From assembly GCF_001275385.1 (NCBI RefSeq), contig NZ_LGIW01000015.1:310001-374000 (forward strand): DNA of 64,000 nt, read 5' to 3'. Position numbers and translations under genes: made by a program. Below are positions 8,825-17,499 of the stretch, in pieces (positions within the stretch are counted from its first letter, which is position 1; every line of letters starts with the position of its first letter). Source of the stretch: Exiguobacterium sp. BMC-KP. GTDB taxonomy: Bacteria > Bacillota > Bacilli > Exiguobacteriales > Exiguobacteriaceae. The notes under the pieces are model-generated. The model was not told where the DNA came from and did no database searches. It saw only the letters and a list, made by a program, of their open reading frames with translations.

Positions 8825-9517
8825 TTAAAGTGATGAGTAGCGTGCTAATTGTTGTTCAAAGCGTAGAATCTCATCGTCCGTGACGATTGTTTCCGACATG
8901 TCGCCGTAACGGATATTCCGGTACAACTGAAAATCGACAGGGATCTTAATCCGACGTAACCAGTCTTCAAGTGTCTCGTTCGGGCGTCGTTGTTGACCGC
9001 GAGGTAAACGTTTCTCAAAGTGGATGACGAGATCACGGACACGCGAAGATGAATACGATGTATAAAGATGATAAGGTGATTTTTTTAAAGAAGCAGGACG
9101 AAAGATCGATTGAGCTATTGGAACGTCATCCGTTACTTCTTCTGTAAGATTGCGTCGTTTTTTCACGCGATGTGACTGAGTAAGTTTCCAGACCATGAGA
9201 CTAAATAAGGTGATTAAAATGATGTATTGCAGATAAGAAAGTGGAGAGTCAGATACATCTGCTTTGAGTGACGTCCATACTTCTTTCGAACGAGGAATAC
9301 GTTCGATGTTGTCTAATTTCTTTCGAGTAATTCTTTGCGACATGATGATCCCGTCATTTTTATATACAGGAACCCCTTCAGAATGATTTTTGTCTGAAAC
9401 GGGCTTAACAGGATCCGGCATGATGTAATGCGTATAGACGTAAGTCGTGACGGTTTGAAACAAGAATAGACCAATCAGAATGACACCAAGCGACATGATA
9501 AAGCGTTGCCGTAACAC
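8825..9517 (-). CDS. DUF4129-like membrane protein, first gene of the MoxR operon
   Basis: A 230-residue protein with two membrane helices (about residues 7-26 and 95-115) and a basic cytoplasmic C-terminus. The tail carries ETLEDWLRRI, RYGDMSE and a final FEQQLARY helix, which resembles the DUF4129 domain at the end of transglutaminase-like proteins next to MoxR-DUF58 pairs. Here the transglutaminase part is absent. GTG 9517 is chosen because GGAAGGAGAATTGCTT precedes it; the longer frame starting at 9559 lacks a ribosome binding site. The family call is tentative since the similarity is short. Confidence 0.6.
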   Translation of the reverse strand: MLRQRFIMSLGVILIGLFLFQTVTTYVYTHYIMPDPVKPVSDKNHSEGVPVYKNDGIIMSQRITRKKLDNIERIPRSKEVWTSLKADVSDSPLSYLQYIILITLFSLMVWKLTQSHRVKKRRNLTEEVTDDVPIAQSIFRPASLKKSPYHLYTSYSSSRVRDLVIHFEKRLPRGQQRRPNETLEDWLRRIKIPVDFQLYRNIRYGDMSETIVTDDEILRFEQQLARYSSL

Positions 9518-9634
9518 AAGCAATTCTCCTTCCTGTCTTTTTAAGGAAAAAATATCCATATGTACTTAGGAAGATTTTAGCATACACACTTAACAAATAA
9601 AAACAATTTTCTGAAAATAAAGACAAAGTGGGAC

Positions 9635-9660
9635 GATTCATTTTCAAGCACTGAGGGTAT
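9635..9660 (+). promoter_or_regulatory. possible sigma-B-type promoter of the NmrA-like gene
   Basis: GATTCA-N14-GGGTAT. The -10 matches the sigma-B consensus fully, the -35 at four of six positions. It lies about 40 bases before the chosen start. Confidence 0.35.
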
Positions 9661-9700
9661 GATTGAATCAGTGGATCTTAAAAGGGGAAGGGTGTTTTGT

Positions 9701-10315
9701 ATGAAGTTAATTATTTTTGGAGCAACTGGTCAAACGGGACAAGAACTCGTCAAACAGGCGATCGATCACGGACATGAGGTCACGGCATTCGTCCGGAGTC
9801 CGGAAAAATTAACGCTACGCGACGAACGGCTACATGTTGTCAAAGGAGATGTTCTCAATCAAGAAGCGGTAACGGCTGCTGTTGCTGGACAAGATGCTGT
9901 ATTGACGGCGCTTGGTACGGAGAGTCTTGCCTATAGTGGTTTTTTAGAGCGGAGTCTCGTCCGAATCGTAACAGCGATGAAAAAACAGGGAGTGGAACGG
10001 ATTGGTTACGTCGCCTCTGCCGGTGTCGATGATGAGTTACCGGGCTTGCAAGGGATGCTTGCCCAACGTATTTTGAAAAATCCACTGAAAGATCACCGTC
10101 AAGCGATTGCGCTCCTTCAGCAAGCAGACGTCAACTATACAGTGGCGCGACCACTTCGTTTACTGAACGGTCCATTGACTGGACTTTATCGTCAAGCTGA
10201 CGTAGGCGTACCGGAAGATGCGAAACAAATCAATCGAGCGGATGTAGCGCATTTCCTCTTACAGGCGATTGAGACGGAAGAGCATATCAAATCGAGTATT
10301 GGATTAGCTGAATGA
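9701..10315 (+). CDS. NAD(P)-binding oxidoreductase, NmrA/atypical SDR family
   Basis: A 204-residue Rossmann protein. The dinucleotide motif is at the very N-terminus (IIFGATGQTGQELV), followed by the expected GDV and YVASAG segments. The usual SDR Tyr-Lys active site is not evident, as in atypical (NmrA/YhfK-like) members that act as reductases or redox sensors. ATG 9701 is preceded by AAGGG with good spacing; an upstream ATG at 9659 lacks a site. It stands alone between a possible stress promoter and a shared terminator. Confidence 0.85.
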   Translation: MKLIIFGATGQTGQELVKQAIDHGHEVTAFVRSPEKLTLRDERLHVVKGDVLNQEAVTAAVAGQDAVLTALGTESLAYSGFLERSLVRIVTAMKKQGVERIGYVASAGVDDELPGLQGMLAQRILKNPLKDHRQAIALLQQADVNYTVARPLRLLNGPLTGLYRQADVGVPEDAKQINRADVAHFLLQAIETEEHIKSSIGLAE

Positions 10316-10320
10316 TAGAT

Positions 10321-10357
10321 AAAGGTCTCTCCCGTATCATGCGGAAGAGACCTTTTT
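10321..10357. terminator. bidirectional terminator, NmrA-like gene and alpha-amylase
   Basis: Stem AAAGGTCTC..CCG with its complement around TATCATG, T run on the plus side and A run on the other, between convergent stop codons at 10315 and 10364. Confidence 0.8.
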
Positions 10358-10363
10358 ACGTGA

Positions 10364-11917
<1,554 letters not shown>

Positions 11918-11927
11918 TTATGATTTG

Positions 11928-11953
11928 TGAAAGCGCTTGCATAGTTTATTATA
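11928..11953 (-). promoter_or_regulatory. alpha-amylase promoter -10 with overlapping CcpA cre site
   Basis: On the minus strand a TATAAT -10 box (11948-11953) is followed by ATGCAAGCGCTTTCA (11942-11928), which matches the cre consensus WTGNAARCGNWWWCA at all fifteen positions. Its place at or just after the transcription start fits roadblock or promoter-occlusion repression. No clear -35 box is seen. Confidence 0.85.
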
Positions 11954-12027
11954 GTGAAGTCTTGAAGAGAAGGAATATCGTCCCGGATTCTTATTTGTCA
12001 GTCTCTTTTGTTCATGACTTTTGACCC

Positions 12028-12056
12028 TAGAATATTTCGTTAGCGGAAATATTCTA
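12028..12056. repeat. 11-bp perfect inverted repeat in the amylase-nuclease gap
   Basis: TAGAATATTTC and GAAATATTCTA flank a 7-base spacer. The 337-base gap between the divergent alpha-amylase and nuclease genes holds the amylase promoter, this repeat and the nuclease ribosome binding site (GAGGGGG, before 12243); no other gene is seen. The dyad has no T run and is AT-rich, so an operator is as likely as an RNA hairpin. Confidence 0.6.
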
Positions 12057-12242
12057 ATGATATTGACGTATTAAATGAAAAAAATCAGGACCATCTAACC
12101 GTTGCCTTTCGACGAATAATCTGAATGACTGCTCAGTATCAAAAAAGCGGGTCTATCGTCCATCTTCCACCATGAATGGATTCGATGTGAAAATGAGCGT
12201 GTAACAACTGCTTTCATACATACCATTCGAGGGGGAACACAC

Positions 12243-13067
12243 ATGAACTGGAAGTCAAAGGTCACAGGTGCGCTTGCCGCTACACTTGCGCTCGGGTCAA
12301 TCGTCTTTACACCGGTCACAGCAAAAACAGTCGATCCGAAACAAGTTTCGGCAGGTCCACAGATGGTCACTTCGCAATCGACAATCGATGCGTACTATCT
12401 ACCAGCAGCAGGGAAAACAGGGGCAGCGTTGAAGGCATCGCTGCACGATATCATCGACAACCATACACAAGTGTCATACGACACGGTATGGACAGCACTG
12501 AAAGAAACCGATCAAGATCCAAACAATGCGAACAACGTTATCGAGTTATACACGGGGAAATCGATTTCGAAGAGTAGTAATGGTGGGAACGTTGGACAAT
12601 GGAATCGGGAACACGTCTGGGCGAAGTCGCACGGTGATTTTGGTACGACAAACGGTCCAGGAACAGACTTGCATCACTTGCGACCAGAAGATGTCGTCGT
12701 CAACAGTGCACGGGGGAACCTTGATTTCGATAATGGTGGTACGAAGTACAGTGGTTGCGATTGCTACCGCGATGGCGATTCGTGGGAACCACCGAACCGC
12801 GTCAAAGGTGACATCGCGCGGATGATCTTCTACATGGCAGTTCGTTACGAAGGCGGCGGGGAAATCGATCTCGAGGCTTCAGAAAACGTCAATAATGGTA
12901 CGAATCCACTCCACGGAAAATTATCAACGCTAAAAGCATGGAACAAACTCGACCCAGTCGATAGCTTCGAAATGCGTCGCAATGATGTCATCTTCGAGAA
13001 GTGGCAAAAGAACCGGAATCCATTCATCGATCATCCGGAATACGTAACATCAATTTGGGGAAATTGA
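12243..13067 (+). CDS. secreted endonuclease I family nuclease (Bsn/EndA-like)
   Basis: A 274-residue exported nuclease. Signal peptide about residues 1-27 (basic start, AALAATLALGSIVF core, cleavage near TAKT). The beta-beta-alpha metal motif of endonuclease I reads WNREHVWAKSHGDFG, with the catalytic His in REHVW, followed by DLHHLRP and the conserved NSARGNLDF. It is close in length and layout to the extracellular RNase Bsn of B. subtilis; whether it cuts RNA, DNA or both cannot be told. ATG 12243 follows a GAGGGGG site. The neighbouring secreted amylase suggests a polymer-scavenging locus. Confidence 0.88.
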   Translation: MNWKSKVTGALAATLALGSIVFTPVTAKTVDPKQVSAGPQMVTSQSTIDAYYLPAAGKTGAALKASLHDIIDNHTQVSYDTVWTALKETDQDPNNANNVIELYTGKSISKSSNGGNVGQWNREHVWAKSHGDFGTTNGPGTDLHHLRPEDVVVNSARGNLDFDNGGTKYSGCDCYRDGDSWEPPNRVKGDIARMIFYMAVRYEGGGEIDLEASENVNNGTNPLHGKLSTLKAWNKLDPVDSFEMRRNDVIFEKWQKNRNPFIDHPEYVTSIWGN

Positions 13068-13086
13068 TGTCTGAACAGTAAATAGG

Positions 13087-13126
13087 AAAATGCGATGTTC
13101 TCAAATAAGAGAAGATCGCATTTTTT
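13087..13126 (+). terminator. terminator after the nuclease
   Basis: Stem AAAATGCGAT-TTCTC and complement around AAATAA, ending in six T. It lies 20 bases past the nuclease stop. Confidence 0.85.
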
Positions 13127-13226
13127 CATGATTCCGAGTGACTGGAATACCGGTAAAACGAAACCTTTTAAAAAGATTAGCCGTAGACTATACGGTAAGC
13201 CATTTTTATCAGAAAGGTCGTACGGT

Positions 13227-13811
13227 ATGATCAAACGCATATTTAACAAACGAAATATCAAATGGGTAGTTGGAAGTGGAATCGTCGCTTGCGTCGCATT
13301 CTGGTATAGCGTTGGAATTTTCGTCAATAGAGGAGAACGACCACTTGCTGATGGCACGTCACCGTATGTCATTGTCCTCGGTGCTGGTGTCAAAGGAGAG
13401 AAACCGTCGCAAATCTTACATAACCGTATTCAGGCGGCAGCGACATATGGGAAACAACATCCTGAAGTCCGCTTTATTTTGAGCGGTGGACAAGGAGCGG
13501 ATGAAGACATCTCTGAAGCAGAAGCGATGCGACGGGGGATGGTGGCATCTGGTATTGAAGAGGAACGCTTGATACTTGAGTCGAGCTCGACGTCAACGAC
13601 AGAAAATCTGCAGTTCTCAAAAGACTTGTTACCAAAGGACGTTCGTCGCGTCTCCATCGTCACTTCAGACTTTCACCTGTATCGTGCGCGACAAGAGGCG
13701 AAACAACTTGGGTTGCAGACGGATGCAATTCCGGCTGAGACACCACTTTCAGGAGTCCTCCGCTTCGGGATGCGCGAACGCGTCGCAATCGTTGTACAGT
13801 TTTTACGCTAA
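13227..13811 (+). CDS. YdcF-like (DUF218) membrane protein
   Basis: A 194-residue protein of the YdcF/SanA (DUF218) family with one N-terminal membrane helix (about residues 12-30). Family motifs appear in order: VIVLGAGVKGEKPS, ILSGGQG, ISEAEAMRRG, TENLQFSKDL, and IVTSDFHLYRARQEAKQLG. Members are linked to envelope integrity and to an unsettled role in vancomycin sensitivity or cell wall metabolism; the reaction is unknown. ATG 13227 follows AGAAAGG; a longer frame from 13095 would run through the preceding terminator, so it is rejected. Confidence 0.85.
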   Translation: MIKRIFNKRNIKWVVGSGIVACVAFWYSVGIFVNRGERPLADGTSPYVIVLGAGVKGEKPSQILHNRIQAAATYGKQHPEVRFILSGGQGADEDISEAEAMRRGMVASGIEEERLILESSSTSTTENLQFSKDLLPKDVRRVSIVTSDFHLYRARQEAKQLGLQTDAIPAETPLSGVLRFGMRERVAIVVQFLR

Positions 13812-13813
13812 AA

Positions 13814-13840
13814 ACCCCGACGTGTTGAACACGTCAGGGT
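13814..13840 (-). terminator. terminator of the YtxH gene
   Basis: Twelve-pair stem with one mismatch (ACCC-GACGTGT/ACACGTC-GGGT) and loop TGA. On the minus strand it is followed by TTTT. It also starts two bases after the YdcF stop, so it may block transcription both ways. Confidence 0.7.
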
Positions 13841-13864
13841 GATTTAAGAAGTGCACCGGAGTGA

Positions 13865-14416
13865 TTAGATGCCTTCGCCTTTATGCTTTTCCTCAGAGTT
13901 TTGAGAAGAACTTGCTTGGTGATCAGAAGCATCATGCTCAGCGGGTGGTTCTTCTTTGCCGAGTGCAACGTCCTTCGCTTCGACGACTTTATTGCTGATC
14001 GCACTCAAGTCACCTTTCGTCTCATTGACAGTGTCTTTCACTGTCGAAGCATCTGATTTCACTGTTTCTAGTTCTGTGTTCACTTTGTCATAGACATTTT
14101 GAACGTCAGATGCAACTTCTTGAATGATACTTGAAGCACTTTTCACTTGATTGATGACTTGTGATGCTTTTCCTGACGGGTCTTCCTTGATGGAAGACGC
14201 GAGTGTGGAAACGGAATCCTTCGCACCACGTAAGCTCTGTTTTGTGTTTTGGCGGGACGAAGAGCTAAGTAGCGTCAATAGTCCACCGACAAGGGCACCG
14301 AGCAACATCCCTGTGACGAGATTGACTTGACGACCTGATGATTCTTCTTGATCAAACTGACGATTCGGATGTTCTGCGTGCGCTGCGTGTGGATCATGTT
14401 GAAGTTTCGGTTCCAT
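13865..14416 (-). CDS. YtxH-domain general stress protein
   Basis: A 183-residue protein with a hydrophilic histidine-rich N-terminus, a single glycine-rich membrane segment (VNLVTGMLLGALVGGLLTLL, about residues 31-50) and a long amphipathic helical tail ending in acidic, Ser/Glu-rich low complexity. This is the layout of YtxH-type stress proteins, which are membrane-anchored and of unknown biochemical role. ATG 14416 follows AAGGGAG; the frame extends to 14485 without a ribosome binding site. A very good sigma-B promoter (14459-14483) supports stress induction. It is separated from the upstream small gene by a terminator. Confidence 0.8.
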   Translation of the reverse strand: MEPKLQHDPHAAHAEHPNRQFDQEESSGRQVNLVTGMLLGALVGGLLTLLSSSSRQNTKQSLRGAKDSVSTLASSIKEDPSGKASQVINQVKSASSIIQEVASDVQNVYDKVNTELETVKSDASTVKDTVNETKGDLSAISNKVVEAKDVALGKEEPPAEHDASDHQASSSQNSEEKHKGEGI

Positions 14417-14458
14417 GATGAACACTCCCTTGAGATAATATTTAACCATGATATGCAT

Positions 14459-14483
14459 ATACCCTTGTGAGTGAATCAAAAAC
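14459..14483 (-). promoter_or_regulatory. sigma-B-type promoter of the YtxH gene
   Basis: On the minus strand GTTTTT-N13-GGGTAT: a full -10 match and four of six in the -35 (GTTT conserved) to the general-stress consensus, about 40 bases before the ATG. Confidence 0.75.
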
Positions 14484-14519
14484 ATCTAAAAATAACATGT
14501 ATTTGAAATGAATAAAAAA

Positions 14520-14542
14520 AGACCATCGTGATATGATGGTCT
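14520..14542 (-). terminator. terminator of the 57-residue membrane protein gene
   Basis: AGACCATC and GATGGTCT around a 7-base loop, followed on the minus strand by seven T. It is eight bases past the small gene's stop. Confidence 0.85.
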
Positions 14543-14549
14543 AAGAGGT

Positions 14550-14723
14550 TCATTTGTTGGATGAATCATCATCATTTTCGTGACGAAGTTTTCGGTTGAT
14601 TTCATCATAATCGATTTCGATATCATCTTTGTTGCCCTTGTAGCCATATCCTTTCGAAATGACGATGATCGAGGCGACCAAGACGAATACGATGATGAGA
14701 ATGGAGACGACATATAACCACAT
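14550..14723 (-). CDS. small membrane protein, 57 residues (YtzI-like)
   Basis: Short gene read from the sequence: ATG 14723 preceded by GGAGGAG at six bases, TGA at 14550-14552, own terminator after it. The product begins MWLYVVSILIIVFVLVASII, one membrane helix, then VISKGYGYKGNKDDIEID and a charged tail ending DDDSSNK. The ISKGY-YK pattern after a single helix recalls YtzI of Bacillus, another tiny membrane protein of unknown role; the match is from memory and weak. A longer frame on the same strand (14486-14746) is out of phase and is a shadow. Confidence 0.7.
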   Translation of the reverse strand: MWLYVVSILIIVFVLVASIIVISKGYGYKGNKDDIEIDYDEINRKLRHENDDDSSNK

Positions 14724-14849
14724 AGTCCACTCCTCCTTTCGTTCACTTTCTAGTATGACGGAAAACGCAGCTTCCGTCTAAACGAAATTGTAGGTTGTGT
14801 GCTAAACTGATGTCAGATAAACATGTTAAACGGAACGAGGTGACGGCGC

Positions 14850-15953
14850 ATGAGTATTTTGGTCGTAGATGACGAATTAACGAATTTGATGCTCCTAGAG
14901 CGATTGTTAGAAAATGAAGGATATGACGTCGTCAAAGCGATGAGTGGGGAAGAAGCAATTGAGTTGATGGAGGATCCGTTATTCATTGAACAATTGGACG
15001 TCGTTCTCCTCGATGTTGAAATGCCGGGGATCAGCGGAATCGAGGCGACTCGTTTGATTCGAAAGCGATTCGGTCTCGATGAGTTGCCGATTCTAATTGT
15101 CTCCGGGCGATCAAATGAAGAAGATATCGTTGATGGACTTGATGCAGGAGCATCAGATTATACGACGAAACCAATCCGTAAAACGGAATTGCTCGCACGA
15201 GTTCGCAATGCAGTCGGCTTGAAGCAGGCAATCGATGCGCGGAAGCGATACGAAAAAGTCTTGCAAGAAGATTTTGATTTAGCGCAAAAATTACAACAAA
15301 GTGTGCTTAGTGCCAATATCGAGGATGATGAGATCCGGATCATGGCGACGTATATCCCGTCTAAGAAATTAGCGGGGGATATGTATGCGTGGTATCGCAT
15401 CTCTCAGAATAAATACGGCATCATCTTGTTCGATGTTATGGGGCATGGTGTCTCTTCTGCCTTAATCACGATGGGAATGAGTTCGATTTTGTTCGAACTC
15501 GTACACCGAATCGGTGATCCGGCTCAAGTCCTTGAAGAGTTGAATCAACAGATGAGTCGATTGTTCCCAGGGGACGAGACAGAAATCTATTTCACAGCCG
15601 TCTACCTGTATATCGACTTAGATGAGATGAAACTCAGCTATGCGAACGCAGGGCATCCACCTGGTTTACTACGAATGAATGATCAAATCATTCCGCTTGA
15701 GAATACGGGACTTCCAGTCGGTATGTTCGAAGACTCCACATATTCGAGTAAGACAATCGATATCGTCTCGCCAGGATGTGTTTATCTCTATACGGACGGC
15801 TTCATGGAACTCTATAGTAAAGGCATTGATGAAGGGATCCACGCGATCCAGAACTTGATTGAACAACAAGGACCAAACATTCACCAGTTGATCCAACCGG
15901 ATCAGAGCGATGAAGCGGATGATCTTTGTCTCGTGACAGTCGAGATTAACTAA
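14850..15953 (+). CDS. response regulator with PP2C phosphatase output (RsbU/RsbP-like)
   Basis: A 367-residue cytoplasmic protein. Residues 1-120 form a receiver domain: acidic pair VVDDE, phospho-acceptor Asp in VVLLDVEMPG, Lys in YTTKPIRK. A helical linker (RYEKVLQEDFDLAQKLQQSVL) leads to a SpoIIE/RsbU PP2C phosphatase domain with LAGDMYAW, LFDVMGHGVSSAL, ANAGHPPGLL, YTDGFME and EADDLCLV, so all metal-binding aspartates are present. Such proteins dephosphorylate an anti-anti-sigma factor and thereby release a sigma factor, typically sigma-B. Its cognate RsbV/RsbW and kinase are not in the window. It is transcribed towards corA and shares a terminator with it. Confidence 0.9.
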   Translation: MSILVVDDELTNLMLLERLLENEGYDVVKAMSGEEAIELMEDPLFIEQLDVVLLDVEMPGISGIEATRLIRKRFGLDELPILIVSGRSNEEDIVDGLDAGASDYTTKPIRKTELLARVRNAVGLKQAIDARKRYEKVLQEDFDLAQKLQQSVLSANIEDDEIRIMATYIPSKKLAGDMYAWYRISQNKYGIILFDVMGHGVSSALITMGMSSILFELVHRIGDPAQVLEELNQQMSRLFPGDETEIYFTAVYLYIDLDEMKLSYANAGHPPGLLRMNDQIIPLENTGLPVGMFEDSTYSSKTIDIVSPGCVYLYTDGFMELYSKGIDEGIHAIQNLIEQQGPNIHQLIQPDQSDEADDLCLVTVEIN

Positions 15954-15961
15954 AGTACACA

Positions 15962-16001
15962 AAAAGACCAAGCGACGGATCTTACCGTTGCTTGGTCTTT
16001 T
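15962..16001. terminator. bidirectional terminator, REC-PP2C gene and corA
   Basis: Stem AAAAGACCAAGC and complement with an inner ACG/CGT extension; A run on one side, T run on the other. Confidence 0.85.
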
Positions 16002-16024
16002 GTTTCGTTTCGAATGAATGCTCT

Positions 16025-16960
16025 CTAGAAGAACCTTCTCCGCCATAAAATAAACGCAGCAAGACCAGAGAAAAAAATCATCATTCCGAAGACAATCCAG
16101 AAACCAATGACTTCACCTTCCCACGGAACGTGAACGTTCATCCCGAACATTCCGGAAATCATCGTTGGAATCGAGATGACGATCGTAATCGAGGCAAGGA
16201 ACTTCATGACGAAGTTGACATTATTCGAGATGACGGAACCGAATGTATCCATCGTCGAGCTGATGATATCTTTATAGATTTGTGCCATTTCCATTGCTTG
16301 TCGGTGTTCGACGAAGACGTCTTCGAGTAAGTCCTCATCGTCTTCGTGTTTCTCAAGACTTGGTGTCTTGATGATCCGGTCGAGTACACCATCGTTCGAT
16401 TTCAAGGATGTCATGAAATAGACTAATGATTTCTGGAGGTTCATTAATTGAAAGATTTCTTGATTTCGCATTGAACGTTGTAGCTCTTCCTCGAGTTCAT
16501 CCATGCGACGATCGATTTGACGCAAGAAACGTAAATACGAGGAACTGACTTTGTAGAGAATCTGAAATACGAATCGCGATCGATAATTCGTTCGGAATCC
16601 ACGCAACTTACCACTTGAGAATAACGTCAGCACGTCGAGCTGTTGCGAACAGACCGTGATGAAATGACGAGATGTCACGATGATACCGAGCGGAATCGTA
16701 TTATAACGGCGTCCTGATGATTCTTCCTCGATGTAGGGAACGTCGACGATCATCAGTAAGCCTTCTTCATCTTTTTCAAAACGTGGCTTTTCTTCCACGT
16801 CCAAAGGGTCATAAATGAAATCCTCTGGAATTTTCGTAGCAGCGATGACTTGGTCGGCTTCATCCTTTGTCGGATTGACAAGATGGATCCAGGAACCTTT
16901 CGTGAACTCCTGTATCTCGTTGACTGCCCCGGTGACATCGCTTCGATAAATCGTCAACAT
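16025..16960 (-). CDS. corA: CorA-family magnesium transporter
   Basis: A 311-residue homopentameric divalent-metal channel. Long soluble N-terminal domain, helix region LRQIDRRMDELEEELQRSMRNQEIFQLM, then two C-terminal membrane helices. The pore signature GMN is present (MISGMFGMNVHVPWE) before the last helix (FWIVFGMMIFFSGLAAFIL), and the protein ends in a basic tail RRRFF. The usual substrate is Mg2+, sometimes Co2+ or Ni2+. ATG 16960 has GGAGGGA before it. No M-box or other riboswitch is seen in the short upstream gap. It is a single-gene unit. Confidence 0.9.
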   Translation of the reverse strand: MLTIYRSDVTGAVNEIQEFTKGSWIHLVNPTKDEADQVIAATKIPEDFIYDPLDVEEKPRFEKDEEGLLMIVDVPYIEEESSGRRYNTIPLGIIVTSRHFITVCSQQLDVLTLFSSGKLRGFRTNYRSRFVFQILYKVSSSYLRFLRQIDRRMDELEEELQRSMRNQEIFQLMNLQKSLVYFMTSLKSNDGVLDRIIKTPSLEKHEDDEDLLEDVFVEHRQAMEMAQIYKDIISSTMDTFGSVISNNVNFVMKFLASITIVISIPTMISGMFGMNVHVPWEGEVIGFWIVFGMMIFFSGLAAFILWRRRFF

Positions 16961-17082
16961 ATTGTCTATCCCTCCTGCTCTTCACTGTCTCATTATAGAA
17001 ATAGAAGCGATGGTGTGTAAATGATTCTCCGATTTTTTTTTACGAAGATTAGTGATAAAATGAAAATAGAGGAGGGAAAGAC

Positions 17083-17451
17083 ATGCCTTTTTTTAATGCT
17101 AAAAAGCTCGAAGAACTTCAATCGATCGCAGGTGGGGACCATGCGTTTCTCCAAAAAATCGGAGAGACGTACATCGCACAATTCGATCGAAAGTTTCCTG
17201 AACTAAAAGATGCCGTTGCTAAACAAGACGCTGAGCAAACTGAAAAGTTAGCTCACTTGTTAAAAGGTGCTTCCTATTCCGTCGCTGCCGATGATTTAGC
17301 TGATGAATTCGAACTGCTTGAAAAAGAAGCAGAATCTGGTTCGATGACTGGAACCCAAGGAATCGTTGATCGGATTGAACAGGATATGGTCGAATTCCGA
17401 GTTGTCTGGCTCGATGTTTTTACTGGAAAAAATCTTGACGCATTGCGTTGA
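17083..17451 (+). CDS. stand-alone Hpt (histidine phosphotransfer) protein
   Basis: A 122-residue all-helical protein whose only domain is Hpt. The phosphorylated histidine is His58 in LAHLLKGASYSVAADDL, followed by the expected LEKEAESG helix. Such proteins relay phosphate between a hybrid kinase and a response regulator. Stand-alone Hpt proteins are uncommon in Bacilli. No hybrid kinase is adjacent; nearby candidates for its partner are the receiver-PP2C protein (14850) and CheV (17500), both with receiver domains. Strong ribosome binding site GAGGAGGG. Shares a terminator with cheV. Confidence 0.85.
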   Translation: MPFFNAKKLEELQSIAGGDHAFLQKIGETYIAQFDRKFPELKDAVAKQDAEQTEKLAHLLKGASYSVAADDLADEFELLEKEAESGSMTGTQGIVDRIEQDMVEFRVVWLDVFTGKNLDALR

Positions 17452-17466
17452 GGAATCGCATACATC

Positions 17467-17495
17467 AAAAAAGCCGACATCTCGTCGGCTTTTTT
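17467..17495. terminator. bidirectional terminator, Hpt gene and cheV
   Basis: Twelve-bp perfect stem AAAAAAGCCGAC and complement around ATCTC. Confidence 0.9.
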
Positions 17496-17499
17496 ATTT

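Noticed and set aside
13095-13226. Upstream extension of the YdcF reading frame
   Set aside because: Would translate across the nuclease terminator; a proper ribosome binding site precedes ATG 13227.
14486-14746. 86-residue minus-strand reading frame rich in Ser and Met
   Set aside because: Out of phase with the well-supported 57-residue gene, crosses that gene's terminator and has no ribosome binding site.
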